NCBI RefSeq assembly: GCF_016888445.1
Contig: NZ_JAFEKF010000004.1
Location: forward strand, 62,001 to 126,000
Origin: Marinomonas ostreistagni
GTDB lineage: Bacteria > Pseudomonadota > Gammaproteobacteria > Pseudomonadales > Marinomonadaceae
Direction of reading: 5' to 3'
Length of the DNA stretch: 64,000 bases
Both the position numbers and the translations under genes were made by a program. The notes beneath the pieces were generated by a model. The model saw only the letters and a list, made by a program, of their open reading frames with translations. It did no database searches and had not been told where the DNA came from. This document shows, one piece after another, positions 17,428 to 24,732 of the stretch. Position 1 is the stretch's first letter; each line of letters opens with the position of its first letter.

Positions 17428-17800
17428 TCTAAGTCATCCTTTCTGCTTTATATTTCAATTTGATCTATGAATATTCCTTTTTATCTTGAGTCTGCAATCA
17501 TAAAAATTCATAATGCCCAAAATATTAGCTATGGCTAATGTTTGCGATGGGCGTTAGGCAATGTCGACTTTGGTTCGGTAATAACTGTAAATACTTTGTA
17601 AATAGGACGTTATTCAATCCATTAGTCAGATTTATTGATCTATCGCAATACCCCATAAGCATCGCTAATGAATAATTCATAGACATGCTAACCATGCATT
17701 CTGTGAATGATTGGCAGTCGTGGCGACCAAAAGCAATAAGAGCACGATCAAGTGTCAACAAAGAGCCGCCGTTTCTTTACGTTAGACATGGGTTTAAATC
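17428..17800. other. Regulatory gap upstream of the cytochrome bd operon
   Basis: A 373-base AT-rich gap. No plausible gene is present; a 78-codon reading frame on the minus strand has no family features. It must carry the cyd promoter, and a candidate FNR/ANR-like site lies inside it. No rho-independent terminator for arfB is obvious. Confidence 0.5.
17635..17648. promoter_or_regulatory. FNR/ANR-like half-conserved site upstream of cydA
   Basis: TTGAT-CTAT-CGCAA matches 8 of 10 defined bases of the FNR/ANR consensus TTGAT-N4-ATCAA and lies about 155 bases before cydA. Cytochrome bd operons are commonly controlled by such oxygen regulators, which makes the site reasonable, but one mismatched half site is weak evidence. 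Confidence 0.3.
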
Positions 17801-19378
17801 ATGATTAATGAAGCAGTTGTAGAGCTCTCGCGTTTACAGTTTGCGCTAACAGCCATGTACCACTTCTTGTTTGTACCGCTGACTCTTGGCCTCTCGTTTA
17901 TGCTGGCGATAATGGAATCTGTTTATGTCATCACTGGCAAACAGATTTATAAGGATATGGTGAAATTCTGGGGTAAGTTGTTTGGTATCAACTTCGCCCT
18001 AGGGGTGACGACCGGTTTGACCATGGAATTCCAGTTTGGTACCAACTGGTCGTACTACTCGCACTATGTGGGCGACATTTTTGGTGCGCCGCTGGCCATC
18101 GAAGGTTTGATGGCTTTCTTCCTAGAATCCACACTCGTGGGTCTGTTCTTCTTCGGTTGGGATCGTCTTAGCAAAGTGAAGCACTTGATGGTGACTTGGC
18201 TGGTGGCGCTAGGTTCGAATTTATCGGCGCTATGGATCTTGATTGCCAATGGCTGGATGCAAAATCCGGTCGGTTCGGAGTTCAACTATCAAACCATGCG
18301 TATGGAGTTGGTAGATTTCGGCGCGTTATTACTTAACCCAGTGGCGCAGGTGAAGTTTGTTCACACGGTTTCAGCAGGTTATGTCACTGGCGCGATCTTT
18401 GTCTTGGTGATTTCCAGCTACTACCTACTTAAAAACCGTGATTTGGCGTTTGCACGTCGCTCGTTTGCCATTGCATCCGCGTTTGGTTTGGCGGCGACCT
18501 TGAGTGTGATCTTGCTGGGTGATGAGTCAGGCTACGAGTTGGGTGAGGTGCAACGCGTTAAGCTTGCAGCGGTAGAAGCAGAATGGGAAACCCATGAAGC
18601 GCCAGCGCCCTTTACGGTGATTGGCTTCCCGAATCAAGAATTGGAGCAAACAGAGTTTGCCTTGCGTATCCCAGGTTTGATGGGCTTGATTGCCACACGT
18701 TCGCTAGACGAAGAAGTAATGGGCATCAAAGAGCTTAAAGAATACCATCGCCAACGTATTATCAACGGTATCTACGCGAACCAACTGTTGGCACAGTTGC
18801 GTGCCGGTAACGAAGACCCGCTGGTAAAAGAAAACTTTGATCAAGTCAAAGACGATCTGGGTTACGGTCTGCTAGTGACAGCGTTTACTGAGGATCTGGA
18901 TAATGTGACGCCAGAACAACTTGATATGGCCGTGGAATACTCCATTCCACAAGTGGCACCTTTGTTCTTTGCCTTCCGTATTATGGTGGCCAGTGGCTTC
19001 TTGATGTTATTGGTATTTGCTGTGGCCTTCTATCAAAACGCGCGTCGTCGCATTGGTCAAAACCGAACTTTCTTAAAAGCGGTGATGCTAACGCTACCGC
19101 TGCCTTGGATCGCCTGTGAGACAGGCTGGTTTGTGGCCGAGTATGGGCGTCAGCCTTGGGCCATTGGTGAAGTATTGCCAGTGCATGTGGCGGTGTCTGA
19201 TCTGACAACCGGCCAAATCTGGTTATCGATGGGCTTGATGACTGCGTTATACACCGTCTTTTTAATCGCTGAAATGTATCTAATGATACGTTTTGCGAAG
19301 CAAGGTCCATCCAGTTTGCATACCGGTCGCTATGCTTTAGAGACCGAAAAAGACCAGCTTAAAGCGCAGGAGGTTTAA
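17801..19378 (+). CDS. cydA: Cytochrome bd ubiquinol oxidase subunit I
   Basis: CydA is the haem-bearing subunit of the high-affinity oxygen reductase in the inner membrane. The protein has 525 residues with about nine membrane helices. It carries the N-terminal haem His21 in [13 protein letters not shown], a [23 protein letters not shown] stretch, His in [11 protein letters not shown], a long Q-loop (about 255-380) and the C-terminal [12 protein letters not shown] motif. The long Q-loop and overall length resemble E. coli CydA. The cydB start lies one base after the stop codon. Confidence 0.97.
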   Translation: MINEAVVELSRLQFALTAMYHFLFVPLTLGLSFMLAIMESVYVITGKQIYKDMVKFWGKLFGINFALGVTTGLTMEFQFGTNWSYYSHYVGDIFGAPLAIEGLMAFFLESTLVGLFFFGWDRLSKVKHLMVTWLVALGSNLSALWILIANGWMQNPVGSEFNYQTMRMELVDFGALLLNPVAQVKFVHTVSAGYVTGAIFVLVISSYYLLKNRDLAFARRSFAIASAFGLAATLSVILLGDESGYELGEVQRVKLAAVEAEWETHEAPAPFTVIGFPNQELEQTEFALRIPGLMGLIATRSLDEEVMGIKELKEYHRQRIINGIYANQLLAQLRAGNEDPLVKENFDQVKDDLGYGLLVTAFTEDLDNVTPEQLDMAVEYSIPQVAPLFFAFRIMVASGFLMLLVFAVAFYQNARRRIGQNRTFLKAVMLTLPLPWIACETGWFVAEYGRQPWAIGEVLPVHVAVSDLTTGQIWLSMGLMTALYTVFLIAEMYLMIRFAKQGPSSLHTGRYALETEKDQLKAQEV

Positions 19379-19379
19379 G

Positions 19380-20516
19380 ATGGATTACGAATTATTAAAA
19401 GTTATTTGGTGGGTTTTAGTCGGCGTACTCTTGATCGGCTTTGCCATCACCGATGGCTTTGATATGGGCGTCGGTAGCTTACTCAATGTACTCACCAAAG
19501 ACGACGCTGAGCGCCGTATCATGATCAACTCGATTGCTCCCCACTGGGACGGCAACCAAGTTTGGTTTATCACCGCCGGTGGCGCGTTGTTTGCGGCGTG
19601 GCCGATGGTCTACGCGACGTCTTTCTCAGGCTTTTATATGGCGATGATTTTAACGCTCGCGGCGCTGTTTTTCCGTCCGATCGGGTTTGATTATCGCTCC
19701 AAGCTTGAAGGAACAAAATGGCGCAAAAACTGGGATTGGGCCATTGGTTTTGGCTCAGCGGTCCCACCGATCATCTTCGGTGTAGCCTTTGGTAACTTGC
19801 TACAAGGCGTACCATTCCAGTTTGATGAATACCTACGCGTCTCTTACACCGGCTCATTCTTTGCCTTGTTGAACCCTTTTGCCATTGTTTGTGGTGTGGT
19901 GAGCTTGCTAATGCTAGCAACCCAAGGGGGCGCTTGGCTGCTGATGAAAACGGAAGGCGATTTACAGCGTCGAGTGCGTAAATCGACCTTGGTAACAGGG
20001 GCGCTAACGGCGGTATTGTTTGCCTTGGCAGGTGTCTGGCTGGCCTACGGTATCGATGGTTATGTACTGACCAGTGCCGTGGATGGTAACGCGGTACTGA
20101 CGCCACTAATGAAAACGGCTGAAGTGCAAACAGGTGCTTGGTTAGCCAACTATGATCGCTTCCCAGCGCTTATGTTGGCGCCGATCATCGGCTTAATTGG
20201 CATGGCGGCGGCGGCTTTCTTCGGCGCAGCAGGGCGCGGAGGCTTAGCGTTTTTGATGTCGTCGTTGGGTATCGCGGGCATCATTATGACGGCCGGCGGC
20301 TCGATGTTCCCATTCTTGATGCCATCGTCTACTTTCCCAGATATGAGTTTGACCATGTGGGATGCCACGTCCAGTGAAACCACTCTGATGATCATGTTTG
20401 TGGTGGCGTGTATCTTTGTGCCGATTGTTTTGTCCTACACTGTGTGGAGTTACTTCGTAATGTTTGGACGTTTGAGCAAAGAGCATATTTCTAACAACAC
20501 GCATTCATTGTATTAA
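19380..20516 (+). CDS. cydB: Cytochrome bd ubiquinol oxidase subunit II
   Basis: CydB pairs with CydA in the inner-membrane oxidase. The protein has 378 residues and is almost entirely hydrophobic helices. The N-terminal WWVLVGVLLIGFAITDGFDMG and the following HWDGNQVWFITAGGALFAAWP are diagnostic. An AGGAGG ribosome site lies in the end of cydA, 6 bases before the ATG. The small cydX gene follows after 45 bases. Confidence 0.97.
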   Translation: MDYELLKVIWWVLVGVLLIGFAITDGFDMGVGSLLNVLTKDDAERRIMINSIAPHWDGNQVWFITAGGALFAAWPMVYATSFSGFYMAMILTLAALFFRPIGFDYRSKLEGTKWRKNWDWAIGFGSAVPPIIFGVAFGNLLQGVPFQFDEYLRVSYTGSFFALLNPFAIVCGVVSLLMLATQGGAWLLMKTEGDLQRRVRKSTLVTGALTAVLFALAGVWLAYGIDGYVLTSAVDGNAVLTPLMKTAEVQTGAWLANYDRFPALMLAPIIGLIGMAAAAFFGAAGRGGLAFLMSSLGIAGIIMTAGGSMFPFLMPSSTFPDMSLTMWDATSSETTLMIMFVVACIFVPIVLSYTVWSYFVMFGRLSKEHISNNTHSLY

Positions 20517-20526
20517 GCGTTTACTA

Positions 20527-20545
20527 GGGGCAGCGTAGCTGCCCC
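20527..20545 (+). other. cydB-cydX intercistronic hairpin
   Basis: A perfect 8-base GC-rich stem with a 3-base loop (GGGGCAGC-GTA-GCTGCCCC) lies between cydB and cydX and is not followed by Ts. It is probably an RNA element protecting the cydAB message or tuning downstream expression rather than a full terminator. Confidence 0.5.
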
Positions 20546-20561
20546 ATCTAAGGAGTTTATT

Positions 20562-20678
20562 ATGTGGTATTTTGCATGGGTGTTAGGCATTTTGTTGGCC
20601 TGTTCTTTTGGCATTATTAATGCCGTTTGGTTGGAGTTTTCAGGTTACGAGGGTGAAGCACCGGAAGATTCACAGTAA
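20562..20678 (+). CDS. cydX: Cytochrome bd small subunit CydX
   Basis: A 38-residue one-helix membrane protein. It begins MWYFAWVLGILLAC and continues into NAVWLE, the hallmark of the CydX/YbgT family, which stabilises haem binding in cytochrome bd. It is preceded by AAGGAG seven bases before the ATG. Its position, after cydB and before cydD, is the usual one. It is short enough to be left out by gene finders with a length cutoff. Confidence 0.95.
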   Translation: MWYFAWVLGILLACSFGIINAVWLEFSGYEGEAPEDSQ

Positions 20679-20707
20679 AAGCTGACTGCAAACCAAAAGG
20701 GGATGCA

Positions 20708-22423
20708 ATGAAAACACGTGAGACATCACCCGAGCAGCAGTTTTTAAAGCGCTTGGAACACAGTGAAAAGCGTCGCTACCGCCTGGTAAAAGGCTTGGGC
20801 ATCGTGACGGCGCTGGCCATTGTCGCGCAGGCGTTGGGACTAGCACAGTTATGTGCTCAGTTGGTACTTGAGGGGCGCTTGCCCCTTGATGCCGCACTTT
20901 TAGCAGGTGGGGCATTTATTTTAAAGGCATTGGCCCAGGCGTTGCGTGAGCAACTGACGGCTCATGCCAGTCGCAACATTCGTTTTGCCTTGCGCCAGCA
21001 ACTGGTTGAGCTGTTGGCCACGTTAGGCCCCAACCGCCTACGTATCGATCAAGATGCTGGGCTCTCAACGCGCGTTTATGAGCAAGTAGATGCCTTGGAC
21101 GACTATTTTAGTCGTTACTTACCACAAGTATTTTTGGTGTCCTTGATTCCACTGACGATTTTATTGGCGGTCGCACCTGTGTCTTGGGTGGCGTTTGCCA
21201 TCTTTATGTTGACCGCGCCGCTGGTGATCTTATTTATGATTCTAGTCGGTCATAAGGCCGCACAAGCAAACCGCAAACAGTTTGCGGTGTTATCTCTATT
21301 ATCCAATCAATTTCTCGACTTGAACCAAGGCTTAGCGGAGCTCAAGCGCTTGGGGCAGACTGGTGCTGCGCGCGAGCGTTTGGCAATGACCGCACAGGAT
21401 TACCAAAAAACCACCATGAGCGTTTTGCGCTTGGCATTTTTGTCCACGGCCACGTTAGAGCTGTTTGCTTCGGTGGCGATTGCGATGGTGGCCTTGTATC
21501 TAGGGCTTGGCTTATTGGAGCAGTTGCCATGGCAAGTTGGGGTGGCGCCAGTGAGTCTGTTTGCGGCGTTTTTTTTATTGTTGTTGGCCCCTGAGTTCTA
21601 TCTGCCGCTACGCCAGCTCGGTAATGATTATCACGCTAAGCAAAAAGCTGAGGCCGCCGCAACGGACTTATTAGAAATATTGGCGACACAGTCAAGTGCG
21701 TCGATGCCTAAGTCTGCTGATTCAAACTGTGACTCAACTGAGGCGGGCTTAATTGATTTTCGTGGCGTGGCTTGGCAGCAACAAGGCCGTCAGCGTATAG
21801 CGTCGTTTCATGCAAGCTTAGCCAAAGGTGATCGAGTCTGGCTGCGAGGGACATCCGGTGTCGGCAAATCCAGCTTGATGACAATTTTATTGGGCTTTGA
21901 GGCGGATTATAGCGGCTCGGTTTTAATCGAAGGTCTAGGGCTTGAATCACTCAATCTCACTACTTGGCGACGACGTTTGGCTTGGCTACCACAAACACCA
22001 GAGTGGGTGAGTGGGACAATTCGCCAAAACTTAGAGCTTGGTATCGGCGCGCGCAGCGATGATGAATTGCGTCAGGTTCTGATTAGAGCGCATTGTTGGG
22101 ATGTGGTCGGCAGCTTAAAAATGGGCTGGGATACGCCTCTTAGTGAAGCGGGGACTGGATTATCTGGTGGGCAAATGCAGCGTTTATCGATCGCGCGGGC
22201 GTTGCTAAGTGAAGCAGATATTTGGCTATTAGATGAGCCTTGCTCTGGATTAGACGAAGAGACCGCAGACCAAGTGCTTAATACATTAGATGATGTGAGC
22301 TATGGCAAAACGGTGCTGATCATCAGTCATGATAGTCACCCTGTGGTGTGGGCAAACAAACATTGGTTAATGAGTGAGGATGGTGTGCATGTCAAAGCGC
22401 AAACCCCAGTCTCTTACGTTTAA
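20708..22423 (+). CDS. cydD: ABC exporter subunit CydD for cytochrome bd assembly
   Basis: CydD forms with CydC a heterodimeric ABC exporter of cysteine/glutathione needed for periplasmic redox balance and cytochrome bd assembly. The protein has 571 residues. An exporter membrane domain of about six helices (about 20-320) is followed by an ATPase domain with Walker A GTSGVGKSS, signature LSGGQMQRLSIARALL, and Walker B IWLLDEPCSGLDEE. Start ATG has AAGGGG 6 bases before it. The 3' end overlaps the start of cydC, indicating translational coupling. Confidence 0.94.
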   Translation: MKTRETSPEQQFLKRLEHSEKRRYRLVKGLGIVTALAIVAQALGLAQLCAQLVLEGRLPLDAALLAGGAFILKALAQALREQLTAHASRNIRFALRQQLVELLATLGPNRLRIDQDAGLSTRVYEQVDALDDYFSRYLPQVFLVSLIPLTILLAVAPVSWVAFAIFMLTAPLVILFMILVGHKAAQANRKQFAVLSLLSNQFLDLNQGLAELKRLGQTGAARERLAMTAQDYQKTTMSVLRLAFLSTATLELFASVAIAMVALYLGLGLLEQLPWQVGVAPVSLFAAFFLLLLAPEFYLPLRQLGNDYHAKQKAEAAATDLLEILATQSSASMPKSADSNCDSTEAGLIDFRGVAWQQQGRQRIASFHASLAKGDRVWLRGTSGVGKSSLMTILLGFEADYSGSVLIEGLGLESLNLTTWRRRLAWLPQTPEWVSGTIRQNLELGIGARSDDELRQVLIRAHCWDVVGSLKMGWDTPLSEAGTGLSGGQMQRLSIARALLSEADIWLLDEPCSGLDEETADQVLNTLDDVSYGKTVLIISHDSHPVVWANKHWLMSEDGVHVKAQTPVSYV

Positions 22424-24056
22424 GTCGTTATTACTGAGCAACCCAGCAGGGCTTGGTGTGGCGTTATTGATCGGCGCTATCTCATGTTTAGCGGGGATAG
22501 CTTTGCTGGCCATCTCTGGTTGGTTTTTATCGGCGGCAGGTCTTGCCAGTGTGTTGGGCACCGCGCTGGTGTTTAATTACTTTACCCCCGGGGCGCTGAT
22601 TCGCTTAATGGCGATCTTGCGCACTGCGGGGCGTTATGGCGAGCAAGTCATGGCGCATGATTTCTTGCTCGGATTACTACGCAGCCTGCGCCTTTGGGTA
22701 TGGGACCAGCGTGTGGCGACACCGATGCAACAGCTGCATCAGCAGACCCATGGGGATTTGTTACAGCGCATCGTGGGCGATTTAGATCAAGTCATTAAAT
22801 GGCCGCTAGCGGTACTAATGCCATGGCTGTATGGATTACTGGCGTGTGCCGGCGTAATGGGCTTAGCGGCTTGGGTTGCGCCACAACTAGTTTGGCCGGT
22901 GCTGCTTTATAGTGTCTTGCAGCTGGTGTTTCTGCCATGGCTAGCGCAGCGTTTGGCGGCACGTGCGGTGTATTCCATGCAGGTGCTAGCAACGCTGCGG
23001 CGTGGGCGCTTTATGGGGTTGTTTCAAGCCTTAATCACACTGACGATTCGTGGTAACTGGCAAAGTTACAGTGCGCGCTTGGATATGCTTGATCAACGCC
23101 AAAAACAAGCACAGCAGCGCTTACAAAAGGTAAGTAGCTCGATCAAGCTTGTGAGTCAGCTACTAACGTTTCTATTGCTGGTAGCGGTGATTGCAAGTGT
23201 CGTCAAGTTCGATCAAGCTGCATTAGTGCTACGCGAAGCGATTGCAGCCCCTTGGTTAGTCGCTTTGCTGTTGTCGATTTTGGGCCTTAATGAAGTGCTG
23301 CAGCCGTTGGCGCAAAGCTTTATTGCGCAAGGTCAGTCTAAGGTTGGGTTAAAGCGACTGAACCAATTACAGCAAGCGCCCACTGTCTCAAGCAATGTGG
23401 TGGGTATTAGCAGTATTGAGCAGTTACAGGTGACGGATTTTATCGGGCGTTACAGCTCACTACAGCGGGCGGCGCAACAGCGTGCTAAGTTCGTTATCAG
23501 CACTGGGCAAAGCGTACGGATTACAGGCCCCAGTGGCGCTGGTAAAAGCGCCTGCTTGGCGGCCTTGGCGGGCGATATTCCCTATCTTGGTCAAGTCCTT
23601 GTGAATGGCCAATCGATCAATATTAATGATCATAATGGCTGGTGCCAGCGCATTGCCTATCTTCCTCAGCAAGCCGTTATATTCCAGCAAAGCCTGGCGG
23701 CCAACTTGCGCTTAGGTGACCCTGATGCCAGCGACGAACAGTTGCGTCATGTGCTCGCTATCTTAGGGCTTGGAGAATGGTTGCAAGCCTTACCCCAAGG
23801 ACTCAATACTTTGCTTGGGGCACAAGGGCGCGATGTCTCAGGTGGTCAAGCTAGGCGTATTGCCTTAGCGCGAGTCTTACTAAGGCAGTCCGATGTGCTG
23901 CTACTGGATGAGCCCTTTGATGGGTTGGATAAGGTCAGTATCGCGCGGGTCTGTGAGGCGCTCGATCAACCTGAGTTTCGACCTAAGCTTTTGCTCTATG
24001 TAAGTCACGTTGCGACAGCGTTGGATCAGCGTGCGAAGGCAGTGACAGTGCAATAA
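22389..24056 (+). CDS. cydC: ABC exporter subunit CydC for cytochrome bd assembly
   Basis: The partner of CydD. At 555 residues it has a six-helix exporter domain (about 15-300, with GWFLSAAGLA near the start), Walker A GPSGAGKSA, signature VSGGQARRIALARVLL and Walker B VLLLDEPFDGLD. The best start is ATG 22389, 35 bases inside cydD, with GAGG nine bases upstream; GTG 22374 and ATG 22380 are alternatives. It closes the cyd operon and is followed by a GC-rich hairpin. Confidence 0.93.
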   Translation: MSKRKPQSLTFKSLLLSNPAGLGVALLIGAISCLAGIALLAISGWFLSAAGLASVLGTALVFNYFTPGALIRLMAILRTAGRYGEQVMAHDFLLGLLRSLRLWVWDQRVATPMQQLHQQTHGDLLQRIVGDLDQVIKWPLAVLMPWLYGLLACAGVMGLAAWVAPQLVWPVLLYSVLQLVFLPWLAQRLAARAVYSMQVLATLRRGRFMGLFQALITLTIRGNWQSYSARLDMLDQRQKQAQQRLQKVSSSIKLVSQLLTFLLLVAVIASVVKFDQAALVLREAIAAPWLVALLLSILGLNEVLQPLAQSFIAQGQSKVGLKRLNQLQQAPTVSSNVVGISSIEQLQVTDFIGRYSSLQRAAQQRAKFVISTGQSVRITGPSGAGKSACLAALAGDIPYLGQVLVNGQSININDHNGWCQRIAYLPQQAVIFQQSLAANLRLGDPDASDEQLRHVLAILGLGEWLQALPQGLNTLLGAQGRDVSGGQARRIALARVLLRQSDVLLLDEPFDGLDKVSIARVCEALDQPEFRPKLLLYVSHVATALDQRAKAVTVQ

Positions 24057-24057
24057 A

Positions 24058-24086
24058 AAGCCGGAGCAGGGTAGCTGCTCCGGCTT
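24058..24086. terminator. Hairpin terminator after cydC
   Basis: A perfect 12-base stem (AAGCCGGAGCAG, loop GGTAG) begins right after the cydC stop codon. The T-run on the plus strand is weak, and the A-run on the left gives a T-run for the opposite strand, so it may serve the convergent DUF465 gene as well. Confidence 0.65.
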
Positions 24087-24121
24087 ATGTTTAGGACTTT
24101 AACTTGTCACCTTAGCTAAGG

Positions 24122-24379
24122 TTAAGCGACTTCGCCGTCTTTCTCTTTGCGCAGCATGCTGTACAAGGTGTCTTTAAGGGCAAGGCGTCGTTTTTTGAAT
24201 TCTTCCTCTTCTAGCGTGCTGGCTAGAACGATCTCTTTTTCAATTTTTTCGATCTCATCAGTGAGGTATTGATACTCATCAAACAGGCGACGAAAGTGTG
24301 CGTCGTTCATCTTAAGTTCGTGAATTTGCTCTTTAAATTCAGGCAGTTCCATAACTAGGCTGTGATTCTCGATAGGCAT
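24122..24379 (-). CDS. DUF465 / YdcH-type small coiled-coil protein
   Basis: An 85-residue acidic, mostly helical protein. It has the DUF465 (YdcH) pattern: HxLVMELPEFKEQIHELK, then HFRRLFDEYQYLTDEIEKIE and a C-terminal RRLALKDTLYSML. Small proteins of this family are widespread and of unknown function. The ATG has AAGGAG about 9 bases upstream. It converges on cydC and is transcribed away from the fusion gene. Confidence 0.85.
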   Translation of the reverse strand: MPIENHSLVMELPEFKEQIHELKMNDAHFRRLFDEYQYLTDEIEKIEKEIVLASTLEEEEFKKRRLALKDTLYSMLRKEKDGEVA

Positions 24380-24732
24380 AGATCTTCTCCTTGTTGATTC
24401 GTTTTATTGCTTTAACTCCAGACTACGCTTATTACCGCTAAGGTAAATTGATTTGGGTCATTTGTGCGATAAATGCATAATTTTGCCGTTTTCAGAAAAC
24501 TCTTACACGTTTAAACAATATTAAACTGTCGGAATAGCACGAATGTAATGCAGATTTACTTTCTTTTATCGATTTGTGTTTAAAAAAGAAACAATGCTCT
24601 GTTAGGATGCAGTCCCCTTAATGACAATGATTATTGTCTGCAGGCTAAGGGCAGAGGATTCTCTTAATCTGGTATCAGAAAAAAAATTACGCCAGAAATT
24701 ACGTATTTAACTATCTTGCAGGTAACGAAAAG
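24380..24732. other. Regulatory gap upstream of the aminotransferase-dehydrogenase fusion
   Basis: A 353-base AT-rich divergent promoter region. The only distinct element I see is the Fur-box-like palindrome at 24622-24636. No riboswitch consensus and no coding frame is recognised. The ribosome site of the fusion gene (CAGGT, about 10 bases before ATG) is modest for a gene with such biased codons, and the transcribed leader could be about 100 bases. Confidence 0.5.
24622..24636. promoter_or_regulatory. Fur-box-like palindrome
   Basis: TGACAAT-G-ATTATTG resembles the 7-1-7 Fur consensus TGATAAT-N-ATTATCA at 11 of 14 positions. It also lies inside a 16-base perfect inverted repeat (GACAAT-GATT-ATTGTC). 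It is 97 bases before the fusion gene. Iron control of that gene would be unexpected, so the site may belong to another regulator. Confidence 0.3.

Noticed and set aside
17525-17761. A 78-codon minus-strand frame upstream of cydA
   Set aside because: No recognisable protein pattern or ribosome site; the area is better read as a promoter region.
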